A stretch of 64,000 bases of DNA, from the NCBI GenBank assembly GCA_003612525.1, contig RAZD01000009.1:106011-170010 (forward strand). The letters run 5' to 3'. The notes beneath the pieces were generated by a model. That model had not been told where the DNA came from. It saw nothing but the letters and a program-made list of their open reading frames with translations, and ran no database searches. This document shows positions 1-10,039 of the stretch, piece after piece. The stretch is from a bacterium C-53. Lineage in GTDB: Bacteria; Bacillota; Clostridia; Lachnospirales; Lachnospiraceae. Made by a program: the position numbers and the translations under genes. The stretch's first letter is position 1; every line of letters starts with the position of its first letter.

Positions 1-924
1 CAGGTCGCCAAAAAAAGCTCTGATCGGAACCGTTACAGTATTTTCATGATACATCTCGATAATCGCCTTGTATTCTTTATGCAGGTCGAGAATGATGTCA
101 ATCCCCAACCCTACAATATAAGGCATATCATCAACTCCCAATGCCTGCCCGTTATGTCTGGTAACGCAATCCTTGATCTTCTCCTGATTCTCCTCAAAAT
201 CCTTTAGCAGATCATATTCTTCCGCATCCAGAAAGCTTCTCACACTCTGTTTTGTGCCATTCAGCGTATACTCCGTACAAATCGAAATCTCTTCCGCCGG
301 CTGCAATACCTTTCGCTTCACATCCAACATTAATTTTCGATAAGCAAGCAGATACAGGCCTTTGGGTGTATGTATGCTCAAAACATTCATTCCAAGCTGC
401 TGCAATTTTACTTTGCCGCTCTTCTTCTCCACCTCTCCCGTCTTATACTGAAAACTTTTTACAATCATACGAAACTGTTCTTCATTTAGCTCATATGCCT
501 CCCCATCAAAAGATTCCCTGTCCAGATAACGTACAAGTTCAAAATCAGAATAATACGGCACTGCGTCCATCCGGTTACACATTTCCAGGTAACTTAAGAT
601 CTTTAAATTTGCCGTGTTGTCAAACAGTGTATTATACTTCTGAGGATGTAAGTAAATATCTTCCACCAGCTCCTGATTAACAGGGCAGTAAGAGCCTTCC
701 ACCACATGCGAGGCAGTAATGGAGTCAATATAAATACAGTCAAACCGGTTCATTGTATACTGCCCCAGGTGAAGCCCCTCCACCGTAAGCGTACGCTTAA
801 CCGCATCCATATCCTGTATTCCTATCCAGTATTTTGTATTCTGACCCTCTTTATTATGGTATTCAATACTCAGCCATTTTCCTTCATGGACTGCCCTAAA
901 AATATCCCTGCATATGCTTCTCAT
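1..924 (-). CDS. Large protein, N-terminal part, running off the left edge
   Basis: An open frame of 308 codons enters from the left edge on the minus strand. It starts at the ATG at 924 because an in-frame TAA lies two codons upstream. The first 80 residues (GKWLSIEYHNKEG, YWIGIQDMD, TLTVEGLHL, IYIDSI) resemble a WYL-like beta-barrel; the remainder shows no catalytic motif before the edge. From memory, Lachnospiraceae carry large AAA/superfamily-1 helicases with this kind of N-terminus, whose Walker motifs would lie outside the window; that is inference only. It lies downstream of the chemoreceptor gene and its terminator, so it needs a promoter in the short gap or readthrough. Confidence 0.7.
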   Translation of the reverse strand, partial: MRSICRDIFRAVHEGKWLSIEYHNKEGQNTKYWIGIQDMDAVKRTLTVEGLHLGQYTMNRFDCIYIDSITASHVVEGSYCPVNQELVEDIYLHPQKYNTLFDNTANLKILSYLEMCNRMDAVPYYSDFELVRYLDRESFDGEAYELNEEQFRMIVKSFQYKTGEVEKKSGKVKLQQLGMNVLSIHTPKGLYLLAYRKLMLDVKRKVLQPAEEISICTEYTLNGTKQSVRSFLDAEEYDLLKDFEENQEKIKDCVTRHNGQALGVDDMPYIVGLGIDIILDLHKEYKAIIEMYHENTVTVPIRAFFGDL

Positions 925-979
925 AAAATTACTCTGCCCCGGCTGCCGTCGTGCGGCACACTTCACCATATATACGGAC

Positions 980-1015
980 AAAAAGCTGAATAAGATCACT
1001 CTCTTATTCAGCTTT
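980..1015 (-). terminator. Rho-independent terminator of the chemoreceptor gene
   Basis: A perfect 14-bp stem (AAAGCTGAATAAGA against TCTTATTCAGCTTT) with a 6-nt loop lies 32 nt past the chemoreceptor stop. On the minus strand the stem runs into a T stretch, as expected for intrinsic termination. Confidence 0.85.
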
Positions 1016-1047
1016 CTCCCAGTATTTCATTATTCTCCTTCAGACAA

Positions 1048-2736
1048 TTACTTTCCTCTTCCGCGTAATTTAAACTGATGTACGGAAACCTTCAGCTCCT
1101 CTGCCTCATTGTACAACTGACCTGCTGACAGGGCCGACTGCTCTGCTGTAGTGGCATTCATCTGCACGACTTCCGATATCTGCTCCATGCCAAGTGTCAG
1201 CTGTTTCAAAGACTCTGACTGCAGCATCGCCGACTCTGCAATCCGTACCATCAGGGAAGTGGCCTCCTTCGCGCCGACAACCACCGTTCCCAATACATTT
1301 GACGCGTCAGTTGACAGAGATGTACCATACTCAACCAGTTTAATCGAATCTTCAATCATTTCCGTGATACTGTGCGCCGATTCGGAACTCTTATTGGCAA
1401 GGCTTCTTACCTCATCAGCCACAACTGCAAATCCTTTTCCTGCCTCGCCTGCACGCGCCGCTTCCACAGAAGCATTGAGCGCCAGAATATTTGTCTGAAA
1501 AGCAATGTCCTCGATTGTCTTTATGATTCCGCCAATTCTGCTGGAAGCCTTTGAGATATCTTCCATTGCAGACATCAGATCTCCCATCTTCTGATCGCAC
1601 TCTTTCAGGTAGCCCATCGCTGTTCCCGAAGCCTCTCTTGCATTGTTTGCATCTTCAGACGTGCGCTCCACCTGTATGGAAATTTCCTGTATACTCGATG
1701 ACAGCTCCTCCACAGCGGATGCCTGCTGCACGGCGCCGCTTGATAGCGTCTGAGCATCCGACGCCATCTTTCTCGACTGCTCAGATACCTGTTCCGCCGT
1801 CAGATTAATCTGCGAAAGCGCATCATTCAGGGAATCCAGTATTTGACGCATCGCATCCTGTATCGGCCTGAATTCTCCGCGATAATCATTTCCGACCGGC
1901 ATATCCATATTTCCATCTGCCATCTGCGCTAATATAGCGTCAATATCGTGTATGTACTTTTTCAATTCACGCTTTGTCTCATGAATTGATTCTACCAGCA
2001 TTCCAATCTCAGATGTGTTTGATTCCAAAGGAAATTCTGCCGAAAGATTTCCCTGAGAAATCTCTCCCATCTGATTTCGAACAACCAAAACCGGACGTAA
2101 AATCTGAACCCTTGTAATAATGATATTGAGCAGCTGTATGATGCCGACGACACTCAGAGCAATAATCATTTGCACCCTGATTTTATCCACTTCTTTCTCT
2201 AACAATTCAATCCTGGAAAGCGATCTCACGTCTAAAGCATCCAGAAACTGCTCCTTTAATGCATTGATCTTTGCAATAGATTCACTGTATTCCTCTCCAT
2301 ACACATAATCGATTGCTTCCTGTATCTTTCCTTCTTGTACCTTTGTCATTGATTCTTCTTCTAACGGCACAAGAGCATTTGACAGGGAGGCCATCTCATC
2401 AATCATTGCCTGCTCTTCCTGTGTAATGCCTATTTCCTGCATCGCCGCAACACCGATCTCACGGTTTTTTAACTGATTTACTTCATTCCAATAATTATCA
2501 TAATGCGTTTGCTCTGCAGTTGCGGCAAATGCACGCACCTCATTGGTCAGATAAGCGGAACCGTTCATGAAACGATTTGCGTTGTAAGTAAGTTCATAAC
2601 GATTCTGATTTGCCAGATTCAATTCACTGTTTGCTTTTCTGTAATTCAGTAACAGCACCATCAGAAATAACATTGAGAGAATTGCAACCCCATTTAAAAT
2701 TAAAGTTAACACAGATTGATTAACAGCCTTTTTCAT
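1048..2736 (-). CDS. Methyl-accepting chemotaxis protein
   Basis: A 562-aa membrane chemoreceptor that would pass an extracellular signal to CheA/CheW. Transmembrane helices at about 11-30 and 190-210 enclose a helical 4HB-like ligand domain of about 160 residues; a HAMP linker follows (about 210-265), then the cytoplasmic MCP signalling domain with its conserved hairpin tip ([20 protein letters not shown], then [15 protein letters not shown]). The ATG at 2736 has AAAGGAG 7 nt upstream. It has its own promoter and terminator, so it is probably monocistronic. No other chemotaxis gene is in the window, so its ligand and partner kinase are unknown. Confidence 0.95.
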   Translation of the reverse strand: MKKAVNQSVLTLILNGVAILSMLFLMVLLLNYRKANSELNLANQNRYELTYNANRFMNGSAYLTNEVRAFAATAEQTHYDNYWNEVNQLKNREIGVAAMQEIGITQEEQAMIDEMASLSNALVPLEEESMTKVQEGKIQEAIDYVYGEEYSESIAKINALKEQFLDALDVRSLSRIELLEKEVDKIRVQMIIALSVVGIIQLLNIIITRVQILRPVLVVRNQMGEISQGNLSAEFPLESNTSEIGMLVESIHETKRELKKYIHDIDAILAQMADGNMDMPVGNDYRGEFRPIQDAMRQILDSLNDALSQINLTAEQVSEQSRKMASDAQTLSSGAVQQASAVEELSSSIQEISIQVERTSEDANNAREASGTAMGYLKECDQKMGDLMSAMEDISKASSRIGGIIKTIEDIAFQTNILALNASVEAARAGEAGKGFAVVADEVRSLANKSSESAHSITEMIEDSIKLVEYGTSLSTDASNVLGTVVVGAKEATSLMVRIAESAMLQSESLKQLTLGMEQISEVVQMNATTAEQSALSAGQLYNEAEELKVSVHQFKLRGRGK

Positions 2737-2834
2737 TTTGACCGCTCCTTTCGCTACACTTCAAATGTTTCTTCGCAAGAGAAATGGTCAAAATATCCAT
2801 TTAACATACTTGAAAAGAATCTTTTTATAGATAC

Positions 2835-2863
2835 AGTGTACAAAAAAATTCGCAAAAATTCAA
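2835..2863 (-). promoter_or_regulatory. Sigma-A-type promoter of the chemoreceptor gene
   Basis: TTGAAT (2863-2858) and TACACT (2840-2835) are separated by 17 bp, leaving a 5' leader of about 95 nt before the chemoreceptor ATG at 2736. Confidence 0.6.
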
Positions 2864-2927
2864 CACTTTTGTTTCAAATCTTTTGAAACTCGTATAGTAA
2901 TAATTTATATAGTAATCAAAAGTTACA

Positions 2928-2956
2928 TTGAATCTGTGGCTGATATAAAGTATAAT
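2928..2956 (+). promoter_or_regulatory. Sigma-A-type promoter of the AgrA/AgrC-like operon
   Basis: TTGAAT (2928-2933) and a consensus TATAAT (2951-2956) are 17 bp apart, about 57 nt before the LytTR regulator start. It should drive the regulator, kinase and probably the GGDEF gene. Confidence 0.75.
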
Positions 2957-3013
2957 ATGTAGCGGACAGCTTAGAGGAACTATTTATTTAACATAATTAT
3001 AAGGATAACTGAC

Positions 3014-3748
3014 ATGAAGATAACAATTTGCGACGACAGTATTGAAGATCTGATAAAAATAGAGAAGTTCATACGAAAGTATGAAACCTCCCGTTCCTAC
3101 ACCGGCCTACAGATCGATAAATTTTCCGATGCTTCCAGACTATATAATAAAATATCAAAGAAAGAGCTTGCAGATATTTATATACTGGATATGATTATGC
3201 CGGAAATAACAGGTATCGATCTTGGCAGCCAGATCAGAAAACATGGCTCTGAAAATGTGATTATTTATATTACGTCATCAGACGATTTTGCGCTGGATGC
3301 GTATCATGTACATGCAGTGAGATACTTATTAAAACCGATTCGGGAAGATCTTTTATTTGAAGCGCTGGATTACGCCATGTCTTACACAAAAGTTAAACAG
3401 GGCCCTTCATTTTTAATAAAAACGAAAAAAGGTCTTGTGTCTATACCTTACTCCAAAATAGAATATATTGAAAATACATCTAGAATACTCGACATTCACC
3501 TTACGGATGGCGACAATGTAAAAAGTATTTTTATTCGAAAATCTTTTGATGAAGAAATTCGCGAACTGTTAAATAATGACAGTTTTATGCAAGTTCATAA
3601 ATCTTTTTTGATTAATTTAAAATATGTAAAAAAATTGACGCAGAATAATGTTATTATGGAAAGCGGCAAAGATATTCCGGTAAGTAAGTCAAGAGCAACG
3701 GGGGTCAAAAAGGAATATCTCCTGTTTGTCTCAGAGCAATATAAATAG
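3014..3748 (+). CDS. LytTR response regulator (AgrA-like)
   Basis: A 244-aa response regulator. The receiver domain spans about 1-120, with acidic residues at 7-8, phospho-acceptor Asp59 in YILDMIMPE, and the conserved Lys in RYLLKP. A LytTR DNA-binding domain follows at about 135-240 (GLVSIPYSKIEYIE, FMQVHKSFLINL). Its partner kinase begins 9 nt downstream. This arrangement matches AgrA/ComE-type regulators of peptide-signalling systems, but no AgrB or AgrD gene is next to it, so the input is unknown. Confidence 0.93.
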   Translation: MKITICDDSIEDLIKIEKFIRKYETSRSYTGLQIDKFSDASRLYNKISKKELADIYILDMIMPEITGIDLGSQIRKHGSENVIIYITSSDDFALDAYHVHAVRYLLKPIREDLLFEALDYAMSYTKVKQGPSFLIKTKKGLVSIPYSKIEYIENTSRILDIHLTDGDNVKSIFIRKSFDEEIRELLNNDSFMQVHKSFLINLKYVKKLTQNNVIMESGKDIPVSKSRATGVKKEYLLFVSEQYK

Positions 3749-3757
3749 GGAGTCAGA

Positions 3758-5047
3758 ATGAATACTTATACAAATATTTCTTATATGATCAGCCATATAT
3801 TTCTGATGCTGTTTTTCTATTTGTTTGCCGGACACAGATTTTCCAGAAGAAAAACAATTATCATCTGTCTATCCTCCTTTTTGCTCATAACTACAACGGA
3901 TAACCTGAAGTTAAACCTGTTTCCAAACAGTGGGTTATGTTATGTTATCGTGACCCTTTTTCAGATTTTCGTAACCCAGTTTACAGGAATATTCATCTCA
4001 AAAACCAGAGACAGCAAAGTTCTGTTTATGGGCCTCAGCGCATCCAACTACGTTATAGTCGGAAGCATTGCCTTTTCTATTTTGCATATTTACACAGATA
4101 ATATCTTTCTTTCCCTGATCGGAAGTTTCATAGTGCACCTGGTTATCTTACTGTTCCTCTATTTTAGGATAAGGAGTATATGGCTCAAATGCTATGAAAG
4201 AGAATATATGGACAGTTGGTGGGAATTGTGTCTCATTCCCGTATTTTTTTACTGCGGTTTTTGTTTTCTTGCCTTCTTTCCCAATACGCTGTATGAACAC
4301 CCGGAAAATATTCTGGCTACCGTTATTTTTGTAATAACTATGTTCGTGTCCTACGTAGTTGTGCTCCGGTATGTAATAAGCGAGTCAAGCAGAGCGGGAA
4401 CTTATTGGAAAAATGTTCTGTTTGAATCCTATATTAAGGGCCTTGAAAGTCAGTATTATCTGGTAGAACAGGCCGAGCAAAATCTGAAAATATTACGCCA
4501 TGACATGCGTCATTATTCTAACATGATTAATTCTCTGCTGGCGCAAAAAGAATACGACGAAATCAGGAAAATAACTGAACACATTAATGATGTGGCTGAT
4601 GATAATAAAATCACCCGGTACTGCGAAAATATGATCATAAACTCCATTATGTCTGAAATCATGGAAAAGGCACGTACTTTAGATATTGATATACAGCCGG
4701 ATCTGCGCATTCCAAAGGAACTTCCTGTGAATGATTACGAATTTGCATCCGTTGTCAACAACCTGTTGGAAAATGCTCTGATCTGTGTTTCTGATTTAGT
4801 AAACAAAGAAAAATACGTCAGGGCAAAAATTCACTGTTCACAGGAATATCTGCTGGTCCAGGTTAAGAATGAATACGAAAAGGAAATTATATTCGACCCT
4901 TACACCGGATTGCCCAGAAGCAGAAAAGGCGAAAACCACGGTCTGGGAATGCAGAGTGTATCCGCTTTTTCGAATAAAATAGGCGGAAATATTGGCTGTT
5001 ATTGTGAAAATGGTACTTTTAATATTGTAATATTTGCGAAATTTTAG
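3758..5047 (+). CDS. AgrC-like sensor histidine kinase (GHKL type)
   Basis: A 429-aa polytopic membrane kinase with about six transmembrane helices in residues 1-205, then a dimerisation helix with phospho-accepting His248 in LRHDMRHYSN and a GHKL ATPase domain (N box VVNNLLENAL near 340, glycine-rich NHGLGMQSV near 400). This architecture is that of AgrC/ComD-type peptide receptors. It directly follows the LytTR regulator and surely pairs with it. The frame of the next gene extends back over its 3' end, but the likely start of that gene is further downstream. Confidence 0.92.
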   Translation: MNTYTNISYMISHIFLMLFFYLFAGHRFSRRKTIIICLSSFLLITTTDNLKLNLFPNSGLCYVIVTLFQIFVTQFTGIFISKTRDSKVLFMGLSASNYVIVGSIAFSILHIYTDNIFLSLIGSFIVHLVILLFLYFRIRSIWLKCYEREYMDSWWELCLIPVFFYCGFCFLAFFPNTLYEHPENILATVIFVITMFVSYVVVLRYVISESSRAGTYWKNVLFESYIKGLESQYYLVEQAEQNLKILRHDMRHYSNMINSLLAQKEYDEIRKITEHINDVADDNKITRYCENMIINSIMSEIMEKARTLDIDIQPDLRIPKELPVNDYEFASVVNNLLENALICVSDLVNKEKYVRAKIHCSQEYLLVQVKNEYEKEIIFDPYTGLPRSRKGENHGLGMQSVSAFSNKIGGNIGCYCENGTFNIVIFAKF

Positions 5048-5135
5048 GGTGTTTTGCGAAGAAAAAGACATCTTAGCGAATGAAAGATATAGTACAATAA
5101 TGAAGATATCGTTATCCGCTAAAGAGGGATTTTTC

Positions 5136-7067
5136 ATGCAGAAAACTTTTATTAAATATACATTTATTATTATGACAGCCGCTATTTTACTGATACTTTC
5201 CATCCACTTTCTGTTTAGTCTGCATTCACTCGAATCTCAGCAGTTCAATACGTTTTATACCAAAACAGAGCAAATGATACACACTCTGGAAAACAACCGA
5301 TGGGAATTGCAGCTTCTGAACGAAAGCCTGAACGAAGACTATCTCACACGGGCACGGGCAGCGGCATATGTACTGGATAACCAGAATAACGGGCGGATGA
5401 GCGTATCACAAATGCGGTATCTGGCCGATCTTCTGAATGTCGATGAGCTTCATGTCATTGATGAAAATGGAATTATTGTATCCGCATCCGTTGCAAAATA
5501 CATTGGAATTGATATGGCAGACCATAAGCAGACAAGCGCATTTTTATCTATTTTGAAAAGTAATGACGAGAACGCCTATCTGATTCAGAATGCCCAGCCA
5601 AATGCCGCTGAAAACAAAATTATGCAATATGTCGGAGTTGCCCGAAAAGCGCAGAAAGGAATCGTTCAGGTAGGATTTGAACCCACCCGGCAATTGGATG
5701 CAATATCAAGGAATACATACGATTATATTTTTTCAAAATTCCCCACGGACGTCGGTGAGGAACTTTTTGTGGTGGATACGACAACCGGAGCTGTTTTAGG
5801 ACATTCAAACGGACTGGAAAAGGATTTTACAGCCGAATGTTATCAATTAGATCATCTGAGGGAATGCGATAAAGGAGCCTACAAAAAAGATAACAGCGGA
5901 CATCTTATGTATATTACAACCAGATTTTACGGAGATGTTTTACTGTGTACCGCTTATCCCCGCAATATCCTGATGCAGAAATTGTGGAAAAACATAATAC
6001 CGTTTCTTTTCTATTTAATATTTATAGAGGCCGCCGTTATTCTTTTGTTAAATTATCTTGTCAAACAAAATGTAATCAATGGCATACATCACATAATTAG
6101 AAATTTATATGAGATTACAAATGGCAATCTTGATACCATTGTTTCCGTAGGTGGAAACAATGAATTTGAAAAATTAAGCGCCGGTATCAATACAATGGTT
6201 AAGAGCATTGTAAACCTTTCCAACCGAATCTCCGCCATTATAGAAGTAAGCGGGATCCCCCTTGCTGCTTTCGAATATGAAAGAGGAGTTAACCGTATGT
6301 TTACTACATCCGGACTCAGGGAACTGCTGAATCTTTCCGATGACAGAGCATCGCAGTTTTATAAATACCCCTATTTGTTTGACCAATATATTCAAAGGCT
6401 CACCAGAGTTCCAATAGAGGGAGAGGAAGATATCTTTCAGGTGAATGATTCAAAATATGTAAGGATTCATTTATCAGAAACTTCAGGAGGGTATCTTGGC
6501 ATCATAACCGACGTCACGAAAGATGTTCTTCAAAAGCAACAGATGCAATATGAAAATACACACGATCCGTTAACCGACTTGTACAAATTTGAACCATTTA
6601 AGCGGCACGCCGCTGATATCCTAGCGAAAATGCACGCTGACAAAGTATGTGCCATTGTCATGTTTGATCTCGATCATTTCAAAACCATTAATGATTCTTT
6701 CGGGCATGATGCAGGAGATAAATATCTTCAGTCTTTCGCTGAAATTATGCATACCATGCCTGCCGATCATTTTCTCTGTGCGCGGCGTTCCGGCGATGAA
6801 TTCTGCATGATGCTTTATAATTGCGGGAGCAGGGCTGAGTTAATCACTTATATGGATTCTTTCTATGAATCGCTGAACCAAAGCAAAGTTGCCTTATCCG
6901 AGACAGAAACAAAAGTTATAAGCGCTTCCGGCGGCTTTGCATGGACAGACAATCCCCAAAACGATATCTCCGATCTTCTGAGTTATGCGGATGAGGCGCT
7001 TTATGAGGTGAAGAGAAGCACAAAAGGCTATTATTCGGAATATAAAAATATCTGCTCCACACAATAA
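5136..7067 (+). CDS. Membrane diguanylate cyclase (GGDEF) with extracellular sensor
   Basis: About 643 aa. The frame is open from 5034, but the ATG at 5136 has AGAGGG 7 nt upstream and starts directly before a membrane anchor (residues 8-28). A Cache-like extracellular domain of about 270 residues follows, then a second helix (FLFYLIFIEAAVILLLNYLV), HAMP, a PAS-like linker and a GGDEF domain. The signature reads SGDEF, a variant compatible with cyclase activity; FDLDHFKTINDSFGHDAGD supplies the metal-binding Asp. It would make c-di-GMP in response to an outside signal. It lies 88 nt after the AgrC-like kinase and may share its transcript. No EAL partner is nearby. Confidence 0.9.
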   Translation: MQKTFIKYTFIIMTAAILLILSIHFLFSLHSLESQQFNTFYTKTEQMIHTLENNRWELQLLNESLNEDYLTRARAAAYVLDNQNNGRMSVSQMRYLADLLNVDELHVIDENGIIVSASVAKYIGIDMADHKQTSAFLSILKSNDENAYLIQNAQPNAAENKIMQYVGVARKAQKGIVQVGFEPTRQLDAISRNTYDYIFSKFPTDVGEELFVVDTTTGAVLGHSNGLEKDFTAECYQLDHLRECDKGAYKKDNSGHLMYITTRFYGDVLLCTAYPRNILMQKLWKNIIPFLFYLIFIEAAVILLLNYLVKQNVINGIHHIIRNLYEITNGNLDTIVSVGGNNEFEKLSAGINTMVKSIVNLSNRISAIIEVSGIPLAAFEYERGVNRMFTTSGLRELLNLSDDRASQFYKYPYLFDQYIQRLTRVPIEGEEDIFQVNDSKYVRIHLSETSGGYLGIITDVTKDVLQKQQMQYENTHDPLTDLYKFEPFKRHAADILAKMHADKVCAIVMFDLDHFKTINDSFGHDAGDKYLQSFAEIMHTMPADHFLCARRSGDEFCMMLYNCGSRAELITYMDSFYESLNQSKVALSETETKVISASGGFAWTDNPQNDISDLLSYADEALYEVKRSTKGYYSEYKNICSTQ

Positions 7068-7086
7068 ATGATGGGGCAGATATTTT
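7045..7086. terminator. Bidirectional terminator between convergent genes
   Basis: A 14-bp stem (7045-7058 against 7073-7086, one G-T pair) encloses the GGDEF stop codon in its loop. A/T runs on both sides let it serve the GGDEF gene on the plus strand and the convergent gene ending at 7088. Confidence 0.75.
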
Positions 7087-7087
7087 A

Positions 7088-7768
7088 TTATTTATACCGT
7101 TCAATACTCCACGCCTGCAAAAAGCGGCTATATTCTCTCCGTCTGGCCGCCCACGCTTCCGTAAGCCGTTTCTGCTGAAGCTTCTTCTCGAAGATATGCT
7201 TCTCCAGCGCCCTCTTTTCAAGCAGTTTCTTATACTGTTCCTTTAATCTTCTCTTTCTTTCCGCCTTGCGCCGATTCTCTCTGTCCACCAGCTCCTGCTG
7301 CCGGCGCTCATCCTCCACGCAGGGCGGCCGCCAGCACTCTTCCCTATACTCCTCCCTTGACGCTCCAAAAGAAAGCGTAACATATTTTCCGCCACAGTGA
7401 TTCCCCAGCGGGTCATACCTCATGCGGCATGCCATGATCGAGTGAAGAACCCACTTTTCATACTCCGGATCTTCCTTCATTGCAGCAAAGCCGGCCTCCG
7501 AAATCCGGATAGACACCATATCCTGACGGTTTGACGGATTTACGGGCATCTGCTGTATCTGTGCATAAATATACTGCTTATATTCTGTCATCGTCATTTC
7601 CTTCACGGACTCGGGACGTTTATACTCAAACTCCGATCGGTCAATATCCTGTTCAAAGAGTTTGTCAATAAAGTCTTCCGTATATGTCTGATCTCTTTGC
7701 GGCTCATTGAATTTTCTGATCTTTTCGTTTTCCCCCGCTGCAGGATTTATAATGATTGAATGATTCAT
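7088..7768 (-). CDS. Hypothetical protein with basic coiled-coil tail
   Basis: About 226 aa. The frame is open to a TTG at 7852, but the ATG at 7768 is preceded by purine-rich GGAAGG/GGGTGG and is preferred. Residues 60-140 form a compact part (TEYKQYIYAQIQQMP, EDPEYEKWVLHSIM, GGKYVTLSFGASREEY); residues 150-215 are a highly charged helix rich in Arg, Lys and Glu, probably a coiled coil. No signal peptide or membrane segment is visible. I do not recognise the family with confidence; it resembles lineage-specific Lachnospiraceae proteins found in several copies per genome, as do the genes at 62-63.7 kb. Confidence 0.7.
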   Translation of the reverse strand: MNHSIIINPAAGENEKIRKFNEPQRDQTYTEDFIDKLFEQDIDRSEFEYKRPESVKEMTMTEYKQYIYAQIQQMPVNPSNRQDMVSIRISEAGFAAMKEDPEYEKWVLHSIMACRMRYDPLGNHCGGKYVTLSFGASREEYREECWRPPCVEDERRQQELVDRENRRKAERKRRLKEQYKKLLEKRALEKHIFEKKLQQKRLTEAWAARRREYSRFLQAWSIERYK

Positions 7769-7859
7769 AATCCACCCATACCTTCCCGGTAAGATGCGGC
7801 AAATGCCGCATGGTTGATATCCTCTTAGATTATATATCGGTATTTTATGCAAAGAAATT

Positions 7860-9995
7860 ATGAAAGAACATAAAACAGTACTAAAACTTGATGTAAATAA
7901 TTATTTTATGTTATACTTTTACTATTCTGGATTAGCAGAAAATCAATTGAACGATCATTCAAAAATACAATTTCCTACAATCAATCATTTTAAAGAATGG
8001 AGCAGATATATGATAAAATTATATGAAATTCTCAAAAGTACCTCTTACGATGACACACTGTTTTCGGAAGATACGGTTTCGGCAATAGAATCTGCTATTT
8101 TTATCAAAACGGTAAAAGGTATTGAAACTCCGTATATGAAATGTCTGATCAGAGAAAAGGAAATTAAACTCATCCCTGAAGAGGTTGTCCGCCAATTATA
8201 TATTTACAAATTAATTCACGAATACAATTACCCGGCGGACCGAATCCAGCTTGAAACACCAATTCACTTCGGACGCGAAACAAAAAGAGCAGACATAACC
8301 ATTATGGACAAAGATTGTCCAACAGTCCCCTATATTATTGTGGAACTAAAAAAGCCTAAGCTCACTGACGGTAAAGAACAGCTCAAATCTTACTGCAATG
8401 CTACCGGCGCACCCATAGGAGTATGGACAAACGGCGAACAAATATCCTGTTATAACCGCAAGGACCCAAATTTTTTTGAAATGATCAGTGATATTCCGAA
8501 GGCCGAACAAAAGCTTTCATATATTTTAAGTGAAAAATATACATATGACGACTTAAGGGCTCGTGATAAAATCAGCAAAGAAAAACGATCTCTCAGAAAT
8601 CTCATAAAAGAAATGGAGGATGAGGTACTTGCAAGCGCGGGCGTAGATTCATTTGAAGAAATATTCAAACTGATATTTACCAAATTATACGATGAGCTTG
8701 TTTGTGCCAATGATAAAACAGCTTATTTGAAATTTCGTAATAGCGGTGACACTGACTATGAATTGAAAGAGAAAATTCAATGCCTGTTTGACGATGCAAA
8801 AAAGAAGTGGGAAGGTGTTTTTCCGGACGAAAGTAAGATCTTGTTGTCTCCCTCCCATCTTGCTGTATGTATTTCAACATTACAAGATATTAAGTTATTC
8901 AATAACAATCTTGATGTGGTTGATGATGCTTTTGAGTATCTGATGAGTAAAGCTCAGAAAGGGGAAAAAGGGCAATACTTTACTCCTCGCTATGTAATTG
9001 ACATGTGCGTAAAAATGATGAATCCGACAATCAATGATAAAATTATCGATACCGCATGCGGCAGTTCCGGTTTTACAGTTCATAGCATTTTCAAAGTTTG
9101 GAAAGAAATTCGGTTATCCAAAGGGCTCGAACCTGGTGAAGACTTTACAGCGCAGGAAAGAACAGAAGATGAGAGGGTTTATGTTCGCGACAATGTATTC
9201 GCAATTGATTTTGATGAAAAAACAGTACGCGTAGCTCGTACACTTAATCTTATTGCGGGTGATGGACAGACAAATGTTCTACATCTTAATACACTTGATT
9301 ATTCTCGCTGGAATGAAATTATAAAGCAGGAAGATTGGAATGATACCTACAACAAAGGATTTAAAAAACTTAAAAAAATGCAACCAAAAGGAAGTAATGA
9401 TTTTAGCAGATTCGACTTTGACCTAGTTATGGCAAATCCACCATTTGCTGGAGATATAAAAGAGCAGACAATTCTTTCTCATTACGAACTTGCAAAAAAC
9501 AATAAAGGCAAATGGCAAAAGAAAGTTGGCAGAGACATCTTGTTTATTGAACGAAATCTCAATTTCTTAAAACCAGGCGGCAGAATGGCAATTGTGCTTC
9601 CACAGGGCCGTTTTAATAATGCAAATGATAAATATATCCGTGATTTTATTGCGGAACATTGCCGCATACTTGCAATTGTAGGTTTACACGGTAACGTCTT
9701 TAAACCTCACACAGCAGTAAAAACCTCAGTTTTATTTGTACAGAAGTGGGATGATGTACTATGCCCGAAAAAAGAAAACTACCCTATCTTTTTTGCCACC
9801 ATGCAAAAACCAGGTAAAGATAATTCAGGAGAAAAAATTTATGTTAAAGATGAAAATGGGGAAATTATGCTCGATAATCACAACCATTTTATCGTCGATC
9901 ATGATTTATATAACCATGATAGTATGTTACAGGATGGTATTGCAGAAGCCTTTATTGAATTTGCTAAAAAGGAAGGATTGAGTTTTTTTCAATAA
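7860..9995 (+). CDS. Restriction-modification protein: HsdR_N-like nuclease domain fused to N6-adenine methylase
   Basis: A 711-aa fusion. Residues about 90-215 look like the N-terminal nuclease-fold domain of type I HsdR: Asp145 in RADITIMD and Glu162-Leu-Lys164 in VELKKPK form a PD-(D/E)xK-like site. Residues about 340-700 are an HsdM-type adenine methylase, with GQYFTPRYVI, SAM motif DTACGSSGF (398-405) and catalytic NPPF (526-529). The specificity gene follows at once; no separate HsdR or helicase gene is present. That resembles BcgI-like enzymes where one chain cuts and methylates and a second chain recognises DNA. The ATG at 7860 has a weak ribosome site. Confidence 0.9.
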   Translation: MKEHKTVLKLDVNNYFMLYFYYSGLAENQLNDHSKIQFPTINHFKEWSRYMIKLYEILKSTSYDDTLFSEDTVSAIESAIFIKTVKGIETPYMKCLIREKEIKLIPEEVVRQLYIYKLIHEYNYPADRIQLETPIHFGRETKRADITIMDKDCPTVPYIIVELKKPKLTDGKEQLKSYCNATGAPIGVWTNGEQISCYNRKDPNFFEMISDIPKAEQKLSYILSEKYTYDDLRARDKISKEKRSLRNLIKEMEDEVLASAGVDSFEEIFKLIFTKLYDELVCANDKTAYLKFRNSGDTDYELKEKIQCLFDDAKKKWEGVFPDESKILLSPSHLAVCISTLQDIKLFNNNLDVVDDAFEYLMSKAQKGEKGQYFTPRYVIDMCVKMMNPTINDKIIDTACGSSGFTVHSIFKVWKEIRLSKGLEPGEDFTAQERTEDERVYVRDNVFAIDFDEKTVRVARTLNLIAGDGQTNVLHLNTLDYSRWNEIIKQEDWNDTYNKGFKKLKKMQPKGSNDFSRFDFDLVMANPPFAGDIKEQTILSHYELAKNNKGKWQKKVGRDILFIERNLNFLKPGGRMAIVLPQGRFNNANDKYIRDFIAEHCRILAIVGLHGNVFKPHTAVKTSVLFVQKWDDVLCPKKENYPIFFATMQKPGKDNSGEKIYVKDENGEIMLDNHNHFIVDHDLYNHDSMLQDGIAEAFIEFAKKEGLSFFQ

Positions 9996-10039
9996 GCCCG
10001 TCTATTGAACCGTTCAACAAAACCAAATATGAATCTTTG

